A DNA stretch of 64,000 nucleotides from Candidatus Saccharibacteria bacterium oral taxon 955 (GTDB lineage: Bacteria > Patescibacteriota > Saccharimonadia > Saccharimonadales > Saccharimonadaceae): positions 248,001-312,000 of the forward strand of contig CP047918.1 in the NCBI GenBank assembly GCA_010202265.1, written 5' to 3'. The notes beneath the pieces were generated by a model. It did not search any database. It was given only the letters and a program-made list of their open reading frames with translations, and was not told the DNA's origin. Each line of letters begins with the position of its first letter. Position 1 is the stretch's first letter. A program made the translations under genes and the position numbers. Shown one piece after another: positions 58,278-64,000 of this stretch.

Positions 58278-58682
58278 TTGTCCTTTTAAGTATAGCTTAA
58301 TCCGCCTCTTGTTGAGACGGCTTGCCCTACTCCTGCATCTTTCGGACTTTTTTAGAGCTTTTTTGATCGCTGTATCTAGCTCTTTGAGTTTCACGGCTAC
58401 GACCAATTGGCGTATGTCCACGGGATGGTCGCCCGTTATGTCTAGACGGTCTGGCCTCCTAGACTTTGCTATGATCGTGACAACCCTGGCTGTTGTCTCC
58501 AGGGTGTCGAAAGCCTCTCCGACCAAGATTGTCACCGAGTATCGTCCGGTGACTGCCATGGTGTTATATACGCCAGGACATTTTCTTATTTTGTCGAGGT
58601 GCTCCTCCTTAAGCCTTGTCGTTGAGTTTATGGTGACCATGTCACCCGTTATCTTTATGTCCACACGATACTTCTTGCTCAT
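58254..58682 (-). CDS. Cassette protein C, unknown function
   Basis: A 142-residue basic protein. The first 75 residues form the shared alpha/beta domain (VTINSTTRL; helix EEHLDKIRK; PGVYNTMAVTGRYSVTILVG; helix TLETTARVVTIIA). The C-terminal half is a Lys/Arg-rich helix ending GQEIGQQEA, which suggests nucleic-acid contact. ATG at 58682 follows the cassette GGACAGAGAGG segment by 11 bp. Paralogue of A and B; family not recognised. Confidence 0.75.
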   Translation of the reverse strand: MSKKYRVDIKITGDMVTINSTTRLKEEHLDKIRKCPGVYNTMAVTGRYSVTILVGEAFDTLETTARVVTIIAKSRRPDRLDITGDHPVDIRQLVVAVKLKELDTAIKKALKKSERCRSRASRLNKRRIKLYLKGQEIGQQEA

Positions 58683-58799
58683 AGAGCCTGGGTCCTCTCT
58701 GTCCAAATTGTCAACGCTCAGACTTTCTGAGCGGACAGACCAATCGTATCTGAACGATAAGTCCTCCGTATACTATATAAGTAATTTATAAAAAGTCAA
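58683..58799 (-). promoter_or_regulatory. Promoter and structured leader of cassette C
   Basis: TTGACT-16-TATAGT (58799-58772). H1 (58764-58733) keeps the TTCAGAT loop but has a rebuilt stem (GGAC/GTCC and ATCGT/ACGAT). H2 is CGCTCAGA-aag-TCTGAGCG (58733-58715). The identical conserved strand has its SD word at 58704-58694. The -35 box lies 5 bp after the neighbouring gene's stop. Confidence 0.8.
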
Positions 58800-58803
58800 G
58801 GAT

Positions 58804-59379
58804 TTAGCGCGCTGGGACTTCGTCGAAGTCGCCTTTGAGATAACGTCGAGTTGAGATAGCGCCAAAAACCATACCAGCGGCAAATGCGGCATAGCCGAGG
58901 CCACGAGCGAGGCGATATTTTGGCGAGCCTGGCTCTAGTTCGTCGGCTAGCATGAATGCACCCAGAGAAATCGTGTCAGCTGCCATACCATATTTGCCTG
59001 ATTTTGGTGGACGGATAGAGCGTTGCTTTTTATCGGTGAGGCCATTATAGATTGTCGCGGTGGCGTTCGTGATGTGCTTGATGGCCATAGCGGTTAGTAT
59101 AGGCTTCGGAACTATGTCGTGCTTGGCTGTGCCGAGCGCAATTGCCAGCATACCAAGCTTGTCGGCGGTGACATCAGCCAGTGCTCCAGCGTCGGTTGAC
59201 ATTTCGAACTTGCGGGCGACCATACCGTCGACAACGTCACCTATTCGACCGATAATTACTTCGGCTTTCCCGGTTTTGGTGTCTAGGTGCTGACTACCGT
59301 GTAGTACCATCGCAAATGATGCGGCGGTAATTGCAGTTGGTGGTTTGAGTAGGTCTTTTGCGCGGAGATTTCGTGTCAT
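58804..59379 (-). CDS. CDP-alcohol phosphatidyltransferase family protein
   Basis: Members join a CDP-activated lipid to an alcohol such as glycerol-3-phosphate or inositol phosphate, in the membrane. The full signature D-x2-DG-x2-AR-x8-G-x3-D-x3-D is present: D48, D51, G52, A55, R56, G65, D69 and D73. ATG at 59379 (MTRNLRAKDLL) is preferred; the longer frame adds 22 residues without a ribosome site. A TATTAT box ends only 8-9 bp upstream, so the message may be nearly leaderless. Four hydrophobic stretches are visible, fewer than usual. The alcohol substrate cannot be told. Confidence 0.8.
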   Translation of the reverse strand: MTRNLRAKDLLKPPTAITAASFAMVLHGSQHLDTKTGKAEVIIGRIGDVVDGMVARKFEMSTDAGALADVTADKLGMLAIALGTAKHDIVPKPILTAMAIKHITNATATIYNGLTDKKQRSIRPPKSGKYGMAADTISLGAFMLADELEPGSPKYRLARGLGYAAFAAGMVFGAISTRRYLKGDFDEVPAR

Positions 59380-59536
59380 ATTTATAAATAATACCATAAA
59401 AACAGGAGTATTTTTTGTAATCCATAGAGGTAGATATATTGACAAAAATTAAAGTATATAGCTTAAGCTTATATGGATAGAGTTAAAAAATAGTTATACC
59501 TCGTTTGCCTCAGGTTAGAGGTTGAGTGTATGGGGT

Positions 59537-60400
59537 TTATGACAACGTCCAGTGATTGTTGCCGAGGGGGCGGATTGTGCCGGCAAGCTCGAGCATTGTA
59601 AGGGCGGTATTTAGTGAGGTTTGGTCGATACCGGTGAGGCGCTGAATTTCGTCGGCATCTTGGACGCCTGATGCAAGGTGCTTGATGACGGCGGTTTCAT
59701 ATTCATTTGATCCAAGTGGTAGGGTTTTCTGTTTGCGAGGTCTTTTAGGTAGAAGTCTTTCGAGAATGTCCTCGGCGGAGGTAACGGGGATAGCGCCTTG
59801 TTTCAGCAGGAGGTTGCAGCCTTCGCTTGATGGGCTGGTGATATTACCTGGTACGACAAACACGTCCTTGCCTTGATCTAGGGCATGCATGGCGGTATTG
59901 AGCGTACCAGAACGAGCGCTTGCCTCGGTTATGAGGATGGCGTCGGAGATGCCAGCGACGATTCGATTACGCTCGAGGAAACTCCACCGTCCGACCGTAT
60001 AGGATTCGTCGGCATCGTGTTCACTAATAATTGCACCACCATTTTCAATGATGCGTACACCAAGCTCACGATTGGTAGCGGGCTGGATGGTGGGAAGCGG
60101 ATTGGCAAGTACGGCAATTGTCGTCCCGCCTGCGTCAAGTGCGATGCTGTGAGCTAGCGCATCGATACCGAGGGCGAGTCCACTTACGATGACGACTCCC
60201 TGTTTTGCCAGCTCGTAGGTCAAGCGATTAGTCACCTCTTGACCGTATCTGGTTGGCTTGCGCGTTCCGACGACTGCGATAGTTGGTAGGCGCTGGTCGG
60301 GCAGTTTTCCCATGTAATATAAGCTTTTTGGAGGCTTGGCAATAGAGCTTATTATCTGGAGGTAGGAATTCTTATCTGGAGATATATTATTGATTTTCAT
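59537..60400 (-). CDS. dprA: DprA/Smf, DNA processing protein
   Basis: DprA binds incoming single-stranded DNA and loads RecA during natural transformation. The 287-residue protein has the Rossmann-like core: AVVGTRKPTRYGQEV near 42-56, VSGLALGIDALAH near 73-85, a strand with FLERNRIVAGISD, EASARSGTLNTA and FVVPGNITSPSSEGCN. A C-terminal winged helix (VIKHLASGVQDADEIQRLTG) follows. The N-terminal SAM domain of some homologues is missing, giving a compact form. No competence genes are adjacent. Its promoter region faces the + strand RNA described next. Confidence 0.93.
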   Translation of the reverse strand: MKINNISPDKNSYLQIISSIAKPPKSLYYMGKLPDQRLPTIAVVGTRKPTRYGQEVTNRLTYELAKQGVVIVSGLALGIDALAHSIALDAGGTTIAVLANPLPTIQPATNRELGVRIIENGGAIISEHDADESYTVGRWSFLERNRIVAGISDAILITEASARSGTLNTAMHALDQGKDVFVVPGNITSPSSEGCNLLLKQGAIPVTSAEDILERLLPKRPRKQKTLPLGSNEYETAVIKHLASGVQDADEIQRLTGIDQTSLNTALTMLELAGTIRPLGNNHWTLS

Positions 60401-60421
60401 ACAAATAAGTGGTTAAAAGTA

Positions 60422-60450
60422 TTGACTTTATATAAAAGGTATGATAATAT
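60422..60450 (+). promoter_or_regulatory. Promoter of the 60.45-60.77 kb RNA
   Basis: TTGACT, 17 bp, TAATAT, followed by about 300 bp without an ORF but full of helices and ending in a terminator. Confidence 0.6.
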
Positions 60451-60456
60451 GGTTCA

Positions 60457-60768
60457 TGATTGATGAGCTGAAACAGCTCAATCAAGCACCTTATACCCCC
60501 TATTCTAGGGTGTTTACCACTAGGTAAATACCCACTATGTTAGGTAGCGCACAAAGGCGTGTTGTAGTATTCTACCCTCCACTATAGCACCACTAGAAAA
60601 GCCTTGGTGCGTTTACTAACCCCTTTGTCCAGCGGATCGCACGTAGTATGTGAGGTGGATCACGTTTACCCGATAGGGTGGGACGAAGGGCAAACTAGTG
60701 CCAGGTGATGCCCACCCTTACCTGGCACTAGTTTGGAAAGCGACCTCGAGAGTATCGGGGTCGTTTTT
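60457..60768 (+). ncRNA. Candidate ~315-nt structured RNA
   Basis: Helices seen: GAGCTG-aaa-CAGCTC (60465-60479); GGTGTTTACC-acta-GGTAAATACC (60509-60532); CGCAC/GTGCG plus AAGGC/GCCTT (60548-60558 with 60601-60611) enclosing GTAG-tatt-CTAC; CCCTTTGTCC/GGACGAAGGG (60621-60630 with 60681-60690); and a 16-bp hairpin AAACTAGTGCCAGGT... (about 60691-60736). The loop word CCCACCCT of that hairpin is complementary to AGGGTGGG at about 60675-60682, giving a possible pseudoknot. A terminator (CGACC...GGTCG with TTTTTGTTTTT) ends it near 60772. RNase P, tmRNA, SRP and 6S hallmarks were looked for and not found. Confidence 0.55.
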
Positions 60769-60795
60769 GTTTTTAGAGTTCTTTTTTGCTCGAGG

Positions 60796-60849
60796 CTGTT
60801 GCAATGGGGCGTTAAATTGCAACAGATTTGCAATGATAAAAATAACGCC
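60796..60849 (+). promoter_or_regulatory. Possible pseudoknot leader of the ZIP transporter
   Basis: CTGTTGCAAT (60796-60805) and ATTGCAACAG (60816-60825) form a 10-bp hairpin. Its loop word GGCGTTA (60808-60814) pairs with TAACGCC (60843-60849), which ends 14 bp before the start codon. ATTGCAA-cagat-TTGCAAT (60816-60834) is also an inverted repeat that could be an operator. Either reading suggests control of metal uptake. Confidence 0.5.
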
Positions 60850-60863
60850 ATACGATAAGTAAT

Positions 60864-61757
60864 ATGGAATACTTACAGTTACTTTTTTGGGCAACGGTTG
60901 GCAGTGTTGTATCGCTTGCTGGCGGTATGCTGCTACTCACTTCAGTTAAAAAACGTGAACAAATCATTCGTTTTGCGCTACCCTTTGGGGCTGGCGCCTT
61001 GCTAGCGGCTGCGCTACTTGGCGCGTTGCCAGAGGCGCTTCACGGCAAAGACGAGCCACTACCAGTGCTTTGCTGGGCGCTTGGAGGCTTTTTGGCATTT
61101 TTTGTCCTAGAGCGCCTTCTCGGGTGGTTTCATCACCATCATCACGATGATATCGAGGGTGAAGATCGGATAAAGGGCCAAACTCATGCTAATCTCGTGG
61201 TAATCGGTGATACGCTACATAATGCGATCGACGGTGTAGCAATCGGGGCGGCTTTTTTGGTGAATCCTAGTGTCGGTGTCGCGACTGCCCTGGCGGTTGC
61301 TGCACATGAGGTGCCCCAGGAGATTGGTGATTTTGGTATTTTACTCGGTAAGGGTATGCGTCCGAAGCGAGTCGTACTTGTAAATCTATTAAGCGCATTG
61401 GCAACTATTGTTACCGCGCTATTCACCTACTGGCTCGGATCGGCGGTATCGCTGGATATGTCGCCGCTACTAGCGTTGGCTGCTGGGTTCTTTATCTACG
61501 TTGCTGCAAGCGATATCATCCCTGATATTCACGAGCGACCGCGTCGTGAGGGCAACTTACAGGCGCTTATGCTTCTAGCCGGTGTGGTCGTAATTGCTGG
61601 TGTGAGTGGCTTGATTCCACACAATCACTCTCATGGCACAACTGACACTCATCACCATCATCACGAACACAAAGAATCTACACATAGCGACACCGAAACT
61701 CATCATGACCATGAGGATGAACATAAGCATGGTCACGATTACGACCATAGCGAGTAG
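60864..61757 (+). CDS. ZIP family metal transporter
   Basis: ZIP proteins import divalent metals such as Zn2+ or Fe2+ across the membrane. The 297-residue protein has about eight membrane segments. The binuclear metal site is in HNAIDGVAIG (119-128) and HEVPQEIGDFG (148-158). A His-rich loop (FHHHHHDD, about 89-96) and a very His/Asp/Glu-rich C-terminal tail (about 252-297) probably bind metal. The last codon is directly followed by the convergent pth stop codon, with no spacing. Leader secondary structure suggests regulated translation. Confidence 0.93.
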   Translation: MEYLQLLFWATVGSVVSLAGGMLLLTSVKKREQIIRFALPFGAGALLAAALLGALPEALHGKDEPLPVLCWALGGFLAFFVLERLLGWFHHHHHDDIEGEDRIKGQTHANLVVIGDTLHNAIDGVAIGAAFLVNPSVGVATALAVAAHEVPQEIGDFGILLGKGMRPKRVVLVNLLSALATIVTALFTYWLGSAVSLDMSPLLALAAGFFIYVAASDIIPDIHERPRREGNLQALMLLAGVVVIAGVSGLIPHNHSHGTTDTHHHHHEHKESTHSDTETHHDHEDEHKHGHDYDHSE

Positions 61758-62312
61758 TTATTTGTAGGTTGTCGCTTGGAATGAGCCATCAACGAAATGA
61801 TCGATAATTTCCCTGATCTGAGCTTGTAGATCCTCGATCGTACTGCGCTCCTCCGAGTTGAGCGTGTCGAGGACAAAATTCGCTTTGTCGGTTGACCGTT
61901 GCTGGTCGGTCCAGGTGCCGACGCGGAGACGAGCTGTTTTGACACCTAGATGAGCGTTGAGTGATTTGATGCCGTTGTTGCCGCCATCACTGCCCCCTAT
62001 ACGGGTGCGTAATGTCCCGATTGGTAGATTGAGGTCGTCGTGAATTACGAGAAAGTCGACCGAGGCGAGCTTATAAAAGTCTAGGATGGCACGCGCCGAT
62101 TGCCCGACTAGGTTGTAGTAGGTCGTTGGTTTTACGAGCAATATTTTTTCGCCATCAATTGTTGCTTGGGCGATATCGGCGTGGAATTTTTCGCATCGTT
62201 TGAATGATACACCCAGCTGGCTTGCTAGTGTATTGAGTACCATAAAGCCGATGTTGTGGCGAGTCTCAGCGTATCGCTTCTCAGGGTTGCCGATACCAAA
62301 AATAACCTTCAT
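61758..62312 (-). CDS. pth: Peptidyl-tRNA hydrolase
   Basis: Pth releases peptides from prematurely dropped peptidyl-tRNAs. The 184-residue protein begins MKVIFGIGNPEKRYAETRHN with the catalytic His of RHNIGF near residue 20. It contains KPTTYYNLVG, VIHDDLNLP (second catalytic Asp) and GGSDGGNNGIKSL, all typical. ATG at 62312 is preferred because the family begins M-K-x-I/V-x-G-(L/I)-GNP; the longer frame adds six unusual residues. Length fits the family. Promoter not clear. Confidence 0.96.
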   Translation of the reverse strand: MKVIFGIGNPEKRYAETRHNIGFMVLNTLASQLGVSFKRCEKFHADIAQATIDGEKILLVKPTTYYNLVGQSARAILDFYKLASVDFLVIHDDLNLPIGTLRTRIGGSDGGNNGIKSLNAHLGVKTARLRVGTWTDQQRSTDKANFVLDTLNSEERSTIEDLQAQIREIIDHFVDGSFQATTYK

Positions 62313-62329
62313 ACAACCAGTATAGATCA

Positions 62330-62357
62330 TTTACAAATATTCGGTAAGTGGTATAAT
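62330..62357 (+). promoter_or_regulatory. Promoter of the CPBP protease gene
   Basis: TTTACA, 16 bp, TATAAT. The ~110-nt leader that follows contains a hairpin CGCCGAC-tattg-GTCGACG and a longer pairing AAAGAGG/CCTCTTT (about 62401-62437) that could mask or expose a site, but the start codon is 40 nt further on. Confidence 0.6.
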
Positions 62358-62475
62358 ATCGCTGTTAGGCGCCGACTATTGGTCGACGTTTTAGGTAAAA
62401 AAGAGGTGTTTTAGACGAATAACCCAGGCCCTCTTTGTACATTTTCAATCCAACATCGAAGGTGGTGCTTCTTGT

Positions 62476-63231
62476 ATGACGATCCCCAGCGATCTCCTCG
62501 ATAGATTCGATAGAGAGATTCGGTACAGACGACCCAACAAGGGACTGTTAGCGGGATTCTTGCGGTGGTCCATGCCCAAGGACCCAGGGGCGCTGTATGT
62601 GCCTCCAAGGGTAGCGCATATAATAGTCACGGCCAGAGGCAGCGTGTGGCGCTTTTTGCCGATAGCAGCGCTATTAATGGCGTTTACGGTGGGTCTGACC
62701 GTGCTGCTATTGCAGGTGCCATTTTTGAGGCCGTCCGCTGTTGGCTTGCTAACTCAGCTGTTTGGGTTGTTTTTACCGCAAGGTTGGGCTACGGGTCTAG
62801 CCTGGGGGGTTGGTATTTGTGTCGTCATCGGACTCGGTCCGCTTGTCGAGCGTAGCGATTTCCAGCGTATGCTGGATAATCAGCCCGCTAGCAAGAGTGG
62901 CGTCTACAATGCCTGGCTCAGGCTTGCCCTGTGGGAGGAGGTAGCATTTCGTGCCGGGTGCGAGAAGTGGACCTGGCTGGAGCGAGTTCGTGCCAGTATG
63001 GTGTTTGGAGCGATCCATATAATTAATATATGGTATTCGTTTGCGGCGGGAGTGGCACTGTCGCTGACGGGGTTTGGATTCCTGCTGGTATATCTGTGGG
63101 ATTACCGTAGGACACGCAACCAGGTGTCGGCCACCGCTTATAGCGGGACGGTGCATGCTTTGTATAATACCTTGGCGTTGTATCTTATTATCGTGTTGGT
63201 TGTGGTGTCTATACTGTCACGGTTCGTGTAG
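62476..63231 (+). CDS. CPBP family intramembrane protease (CAAX/Abi type)
   Basis: CPBP (type II CAAX) proteins are membrane glutamic proteases; in bacteria some act in bacteriocin self-immunity or peptide processing. The 251-residue protein has about six membrane segments and the motif set: EE at 154-155 with R159 (ALWEEVAFRAG), H181 (GAIHIINI) and HALYN near 226-230. The N-terminal 45 residues are polar and basic. No clear ribosome site precedes ATG 62476. It is followed by a terminator, then by a small ORF and a membrane protein gene. Substrate unknown. Confidence 0.85.
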   Translation: MTIPSDLLDRFDREIRYRRPNKGLLAGFLRWSMPKDPGALYVPPRVAHIIVTARGSVWRFLPIAALLMAFTVGLTVLLLQVPFLRPSAVGLLTQLFGLFLPQGWATGLAWGVGICVVIGLGPLVERSDFQRMLDNQPASKSGVYNAWLRLALWEEVAFRAGCEKWTWLERVRASMVFGAIHIINIWYSFAAGVALSLTGFGFLLVYLWDYRRTRNQVSATAYSGTVHALYNTLALYLIIVLVVVSILSRFV

Positions 63232-63237
63232 ACGCCT

Positions 63238-63272
63238 TAGCCCTGGTTGGTCTCATCGACTGACCAGGGCTA
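63238..63272 (+). terminator. Terminator after the CPBP gene
   Basis: TAGCCCTGGT and ACCAGGGCTA form a perfect 10-bp stem with a 15-nt loop, followed by TTTAAAT. It lies 7 bp past the stop. Confidence 0.75.
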
Positions 63273-63307
63273 TTTAAATGTTAGTTTTGCTAGCCAAGAT
63301 ACTAAAT

Positions 63308-63336
63308 TGACCTTAATGCTATAAAGTGATATATTT
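63308..63336 (+). promoter_or_regulatory. Promoter of the 47-residue ORF
   Basis: TTGACC, 17 bp, TATATT in the gap after the CPBP terminator, about 40 bp before the GTG at 63377. Confidence 0.6.
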
Positions 63337-63376
63337 ACGACGACCCATACTTCAACTAGAGTAGAGAGGAATCGCT

Positions 63377-63520
63377 GTGGGTACTGTCAGTCCTGATTCT
63401 CGACCGTCTGTCTTGGAGAGGATGAGAGCTTATGCATTCAATAAGTTCATATCTTCCATGCAGGAAGGCGACCAGGTGCGAGGCAATTTCTGGTATCTGG
63501 TCATGAAATTGCTCGGATAA
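63377..63520 (+). CDS. 47-residue small protein, unknown
   Basis: GTG at 63377 with AGAGAGG 7 bp upstream opens a frame of 47 codons to the TAA at 63518. The product (MGTVSPDSRPSVLERMRAYA, then FNKFISSMQEGDQVRGNFWY and LVMKLLG) has an amphipathic middle and a hydrophobic end. Promoter, ribosome site, frame and a 13-bp terminator hairpin are all in register, which is better evidence than the length alone. Between a CPBP protease and a membrane protein it could be a secreted peptide or a small regulator; neither is shown. A non-coding RNA is the alternative. Confidence 0.55.
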   Translation: MGTVSPDSRPSVLERMRAYAFNKFISSMQEGDQVRGNFWYLVMKLLG

Positions 63521-63534
63521 TAGGCTGCTCGCTG

Positions 63535-63583
63535 AAAATAGCTCGCCAAATATAGGCTTTGAGCTCGTTCGGCGGGCTATTTT
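63535..63583 (+). terminator. Terminator after the 47-residue ORF
   Basis: AAAATAGCTCGCC (63535-63547) pairs with GGCGGGCTATTTT (63571-63583), 13 bp with one G-U. The A and T flanks allow termination in both directions. Confidence 0.7.
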
Positions 63584-63630
63584 CATATGCCGTGAAAAAA
63601 ATCTAAGCAACAAGGGCTATTGTGTACTTA

Positions 63631-63659
63631 TTGACAAGATAAAGATTTGTTGATATAAT
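63631..63659 (+). promoter_or_regulatory. Consensus promoter of the last gene
   Basis: TTGACA, exactly 17 bp, TATAAT: the perfect sigma-70 consensus. The leader carries the hairpin ATACCCC/GGGGTAT (about 63668-63690) followed by GCCCTTTTG, possibly an attenuator. Confidence 0.8.
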
Positions 63660-63720
63660 TAAGAGTAGATACCCCCTGAACCAAGGGGTATGCCCTTTTG
63701 TAGATCGGAGACATGGAGAC

Positions 63721-64000
63721 ATGATGAAAAAAGAAGATTCGGACGTTCTTCCAGGATTTAAGGAAGGGAGATTTGCCCGGTGGTTGCGTCATACGGCGCA
63801 TCCAGTCATCGCTGGGACACTGCTTAGAGCATTCTTGTCTCTTGCGGTTTCGTCTGCACTGATGTGGTTGGGCCTTTGCACTGCCTCAGCAGGAACGTCA
63901 GTAGGCAGCTTCCCTGTCATAATGGCAGGGGCCGTAATGATGCTAGGGTCGGCGATTGGGCTATTTTTGCAGATCGCATCAGTCGCGGCAGTTGTTCGCC
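63721..64000 (+). CDS. Membrane protein, 5' part only
   Basis: The frame opens at ATG 63721 (or ATG 63724, better spaced from GGAG at 63714) and runs off the window end. The visible 93 residues have a polar basic start (MKKEDSDVLPGFKEGRFARW) and two hydrophobic segments (about 35-56 and 63-90), the first rich in Ala/Leu/Ser. No family is recognised. It has a perfect consensus promoter, so strong expression is likely. Confidence 0.6.
   Translation, partial: MMKKEDSDVLPGFKEGRFARWLRHTAHPVIAGTLLRAFLSLAVSSALMWLGLCTASAGTSVGSFPVIMAGAVMMLGSAIGLFLQIASVAAVVR

Noticed and set aside
60457..60768. RNase P RNA or tmRNA
   Set aside because: The invariant RNase P words (AAAGUCC-like CR I, ACAGAA-like CR V) and the tmRNA tRNA-like ends and tag ORF were not found. 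Kept as an unassigned RNA.

Overview
The window reads as a Candidatus Saccharibacteria (TM7 / Patescibacteria, CPR) chromosome segment. This is inferred from gene content: a short division and cell-wall cluster, a HARE-domain sigma-like regulator, a TraG/VirB4-like membrane ATPase, a sorted InlB/BspA-type giant surface protein, small compact genes, and TAA/TAG/TGA all used as stops. No rRNA or tRNA was found, so the assignment rests on protein families only. LAYOUT. (1) 1-4628: end of ftsI, then mraY-ftsW-murG-ftsQ on the + strand. (2) 5425-13164: a small basic protein, a ~2,180-residue surface protein with eight identical 444-bp repeats, and a Nudix hydrolase. (3) 13542-20933: a candidate structured RNA, a 13-repeat CRISPR array, csn2-cas2-cas1-cas9 (type II-A, - strand), and a divergent tracrRNA. 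(4) 21036-27394: membrane ATPase, sigma/HARE regulator and topA. (5) 27395-29945: rsmH fragment, ftsL-like gene and ftsI. (6) 29780-56187 repeats regions 1-4 nearly base for base. (7) 56549-58800: three small paralogous genes in matching cassettes. (8) 58804-64000: CDP-alcohol phosphatidyltransferase, dprA, a candidate ~315-nt RNA, a ZIP metal transporter, pth, a CPBP protease, a 47-residue ORF and the start of a membrane protein. DUPLICATION. Positions 1-27394 and 29780-56187 are two copies of one segment. Differences are mostly single-base deletions in homopolymers. They are dense on both sides of 27394/27395 and thin out with distance. The simplest reading is an untrimmed overlap between the ends of a circular long-read contig, with poorly polished ends, and not a biological duplication. 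Read the intact mraY, ftsW, murG, ftsQ and surface-protein genes from copy 1, and the intact cas1, cas9, ATPase, sigma/HARE and topA genes from copy 2. The frameshifted versions are probably not pseudogenes. HOW THE GENES WORK TOGETHER. rsmH-ftsL-ftsI-mraY-ftsW-murG-ftsQ supply lipid I/II synthesis and septal peptidoglycan polymerisation. The CRISPR unit is complete: effector, adaptation genes, array and tracrRNA. The cas9 and tracrRNA promoters appear to share one -35 hexamer. MOST NOVEL ELEMENT. At 56572-58799 three paralogous small genes each carry their own sigma-70-type promoter, a two-hairpin leader with compensatory base changes, an identical Shine-Dalgarno segment, and a 3' element holding the perfect complement of that segment plus a long hairpin. 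This looks like an RNA-regulated gene family that I do not recognise.
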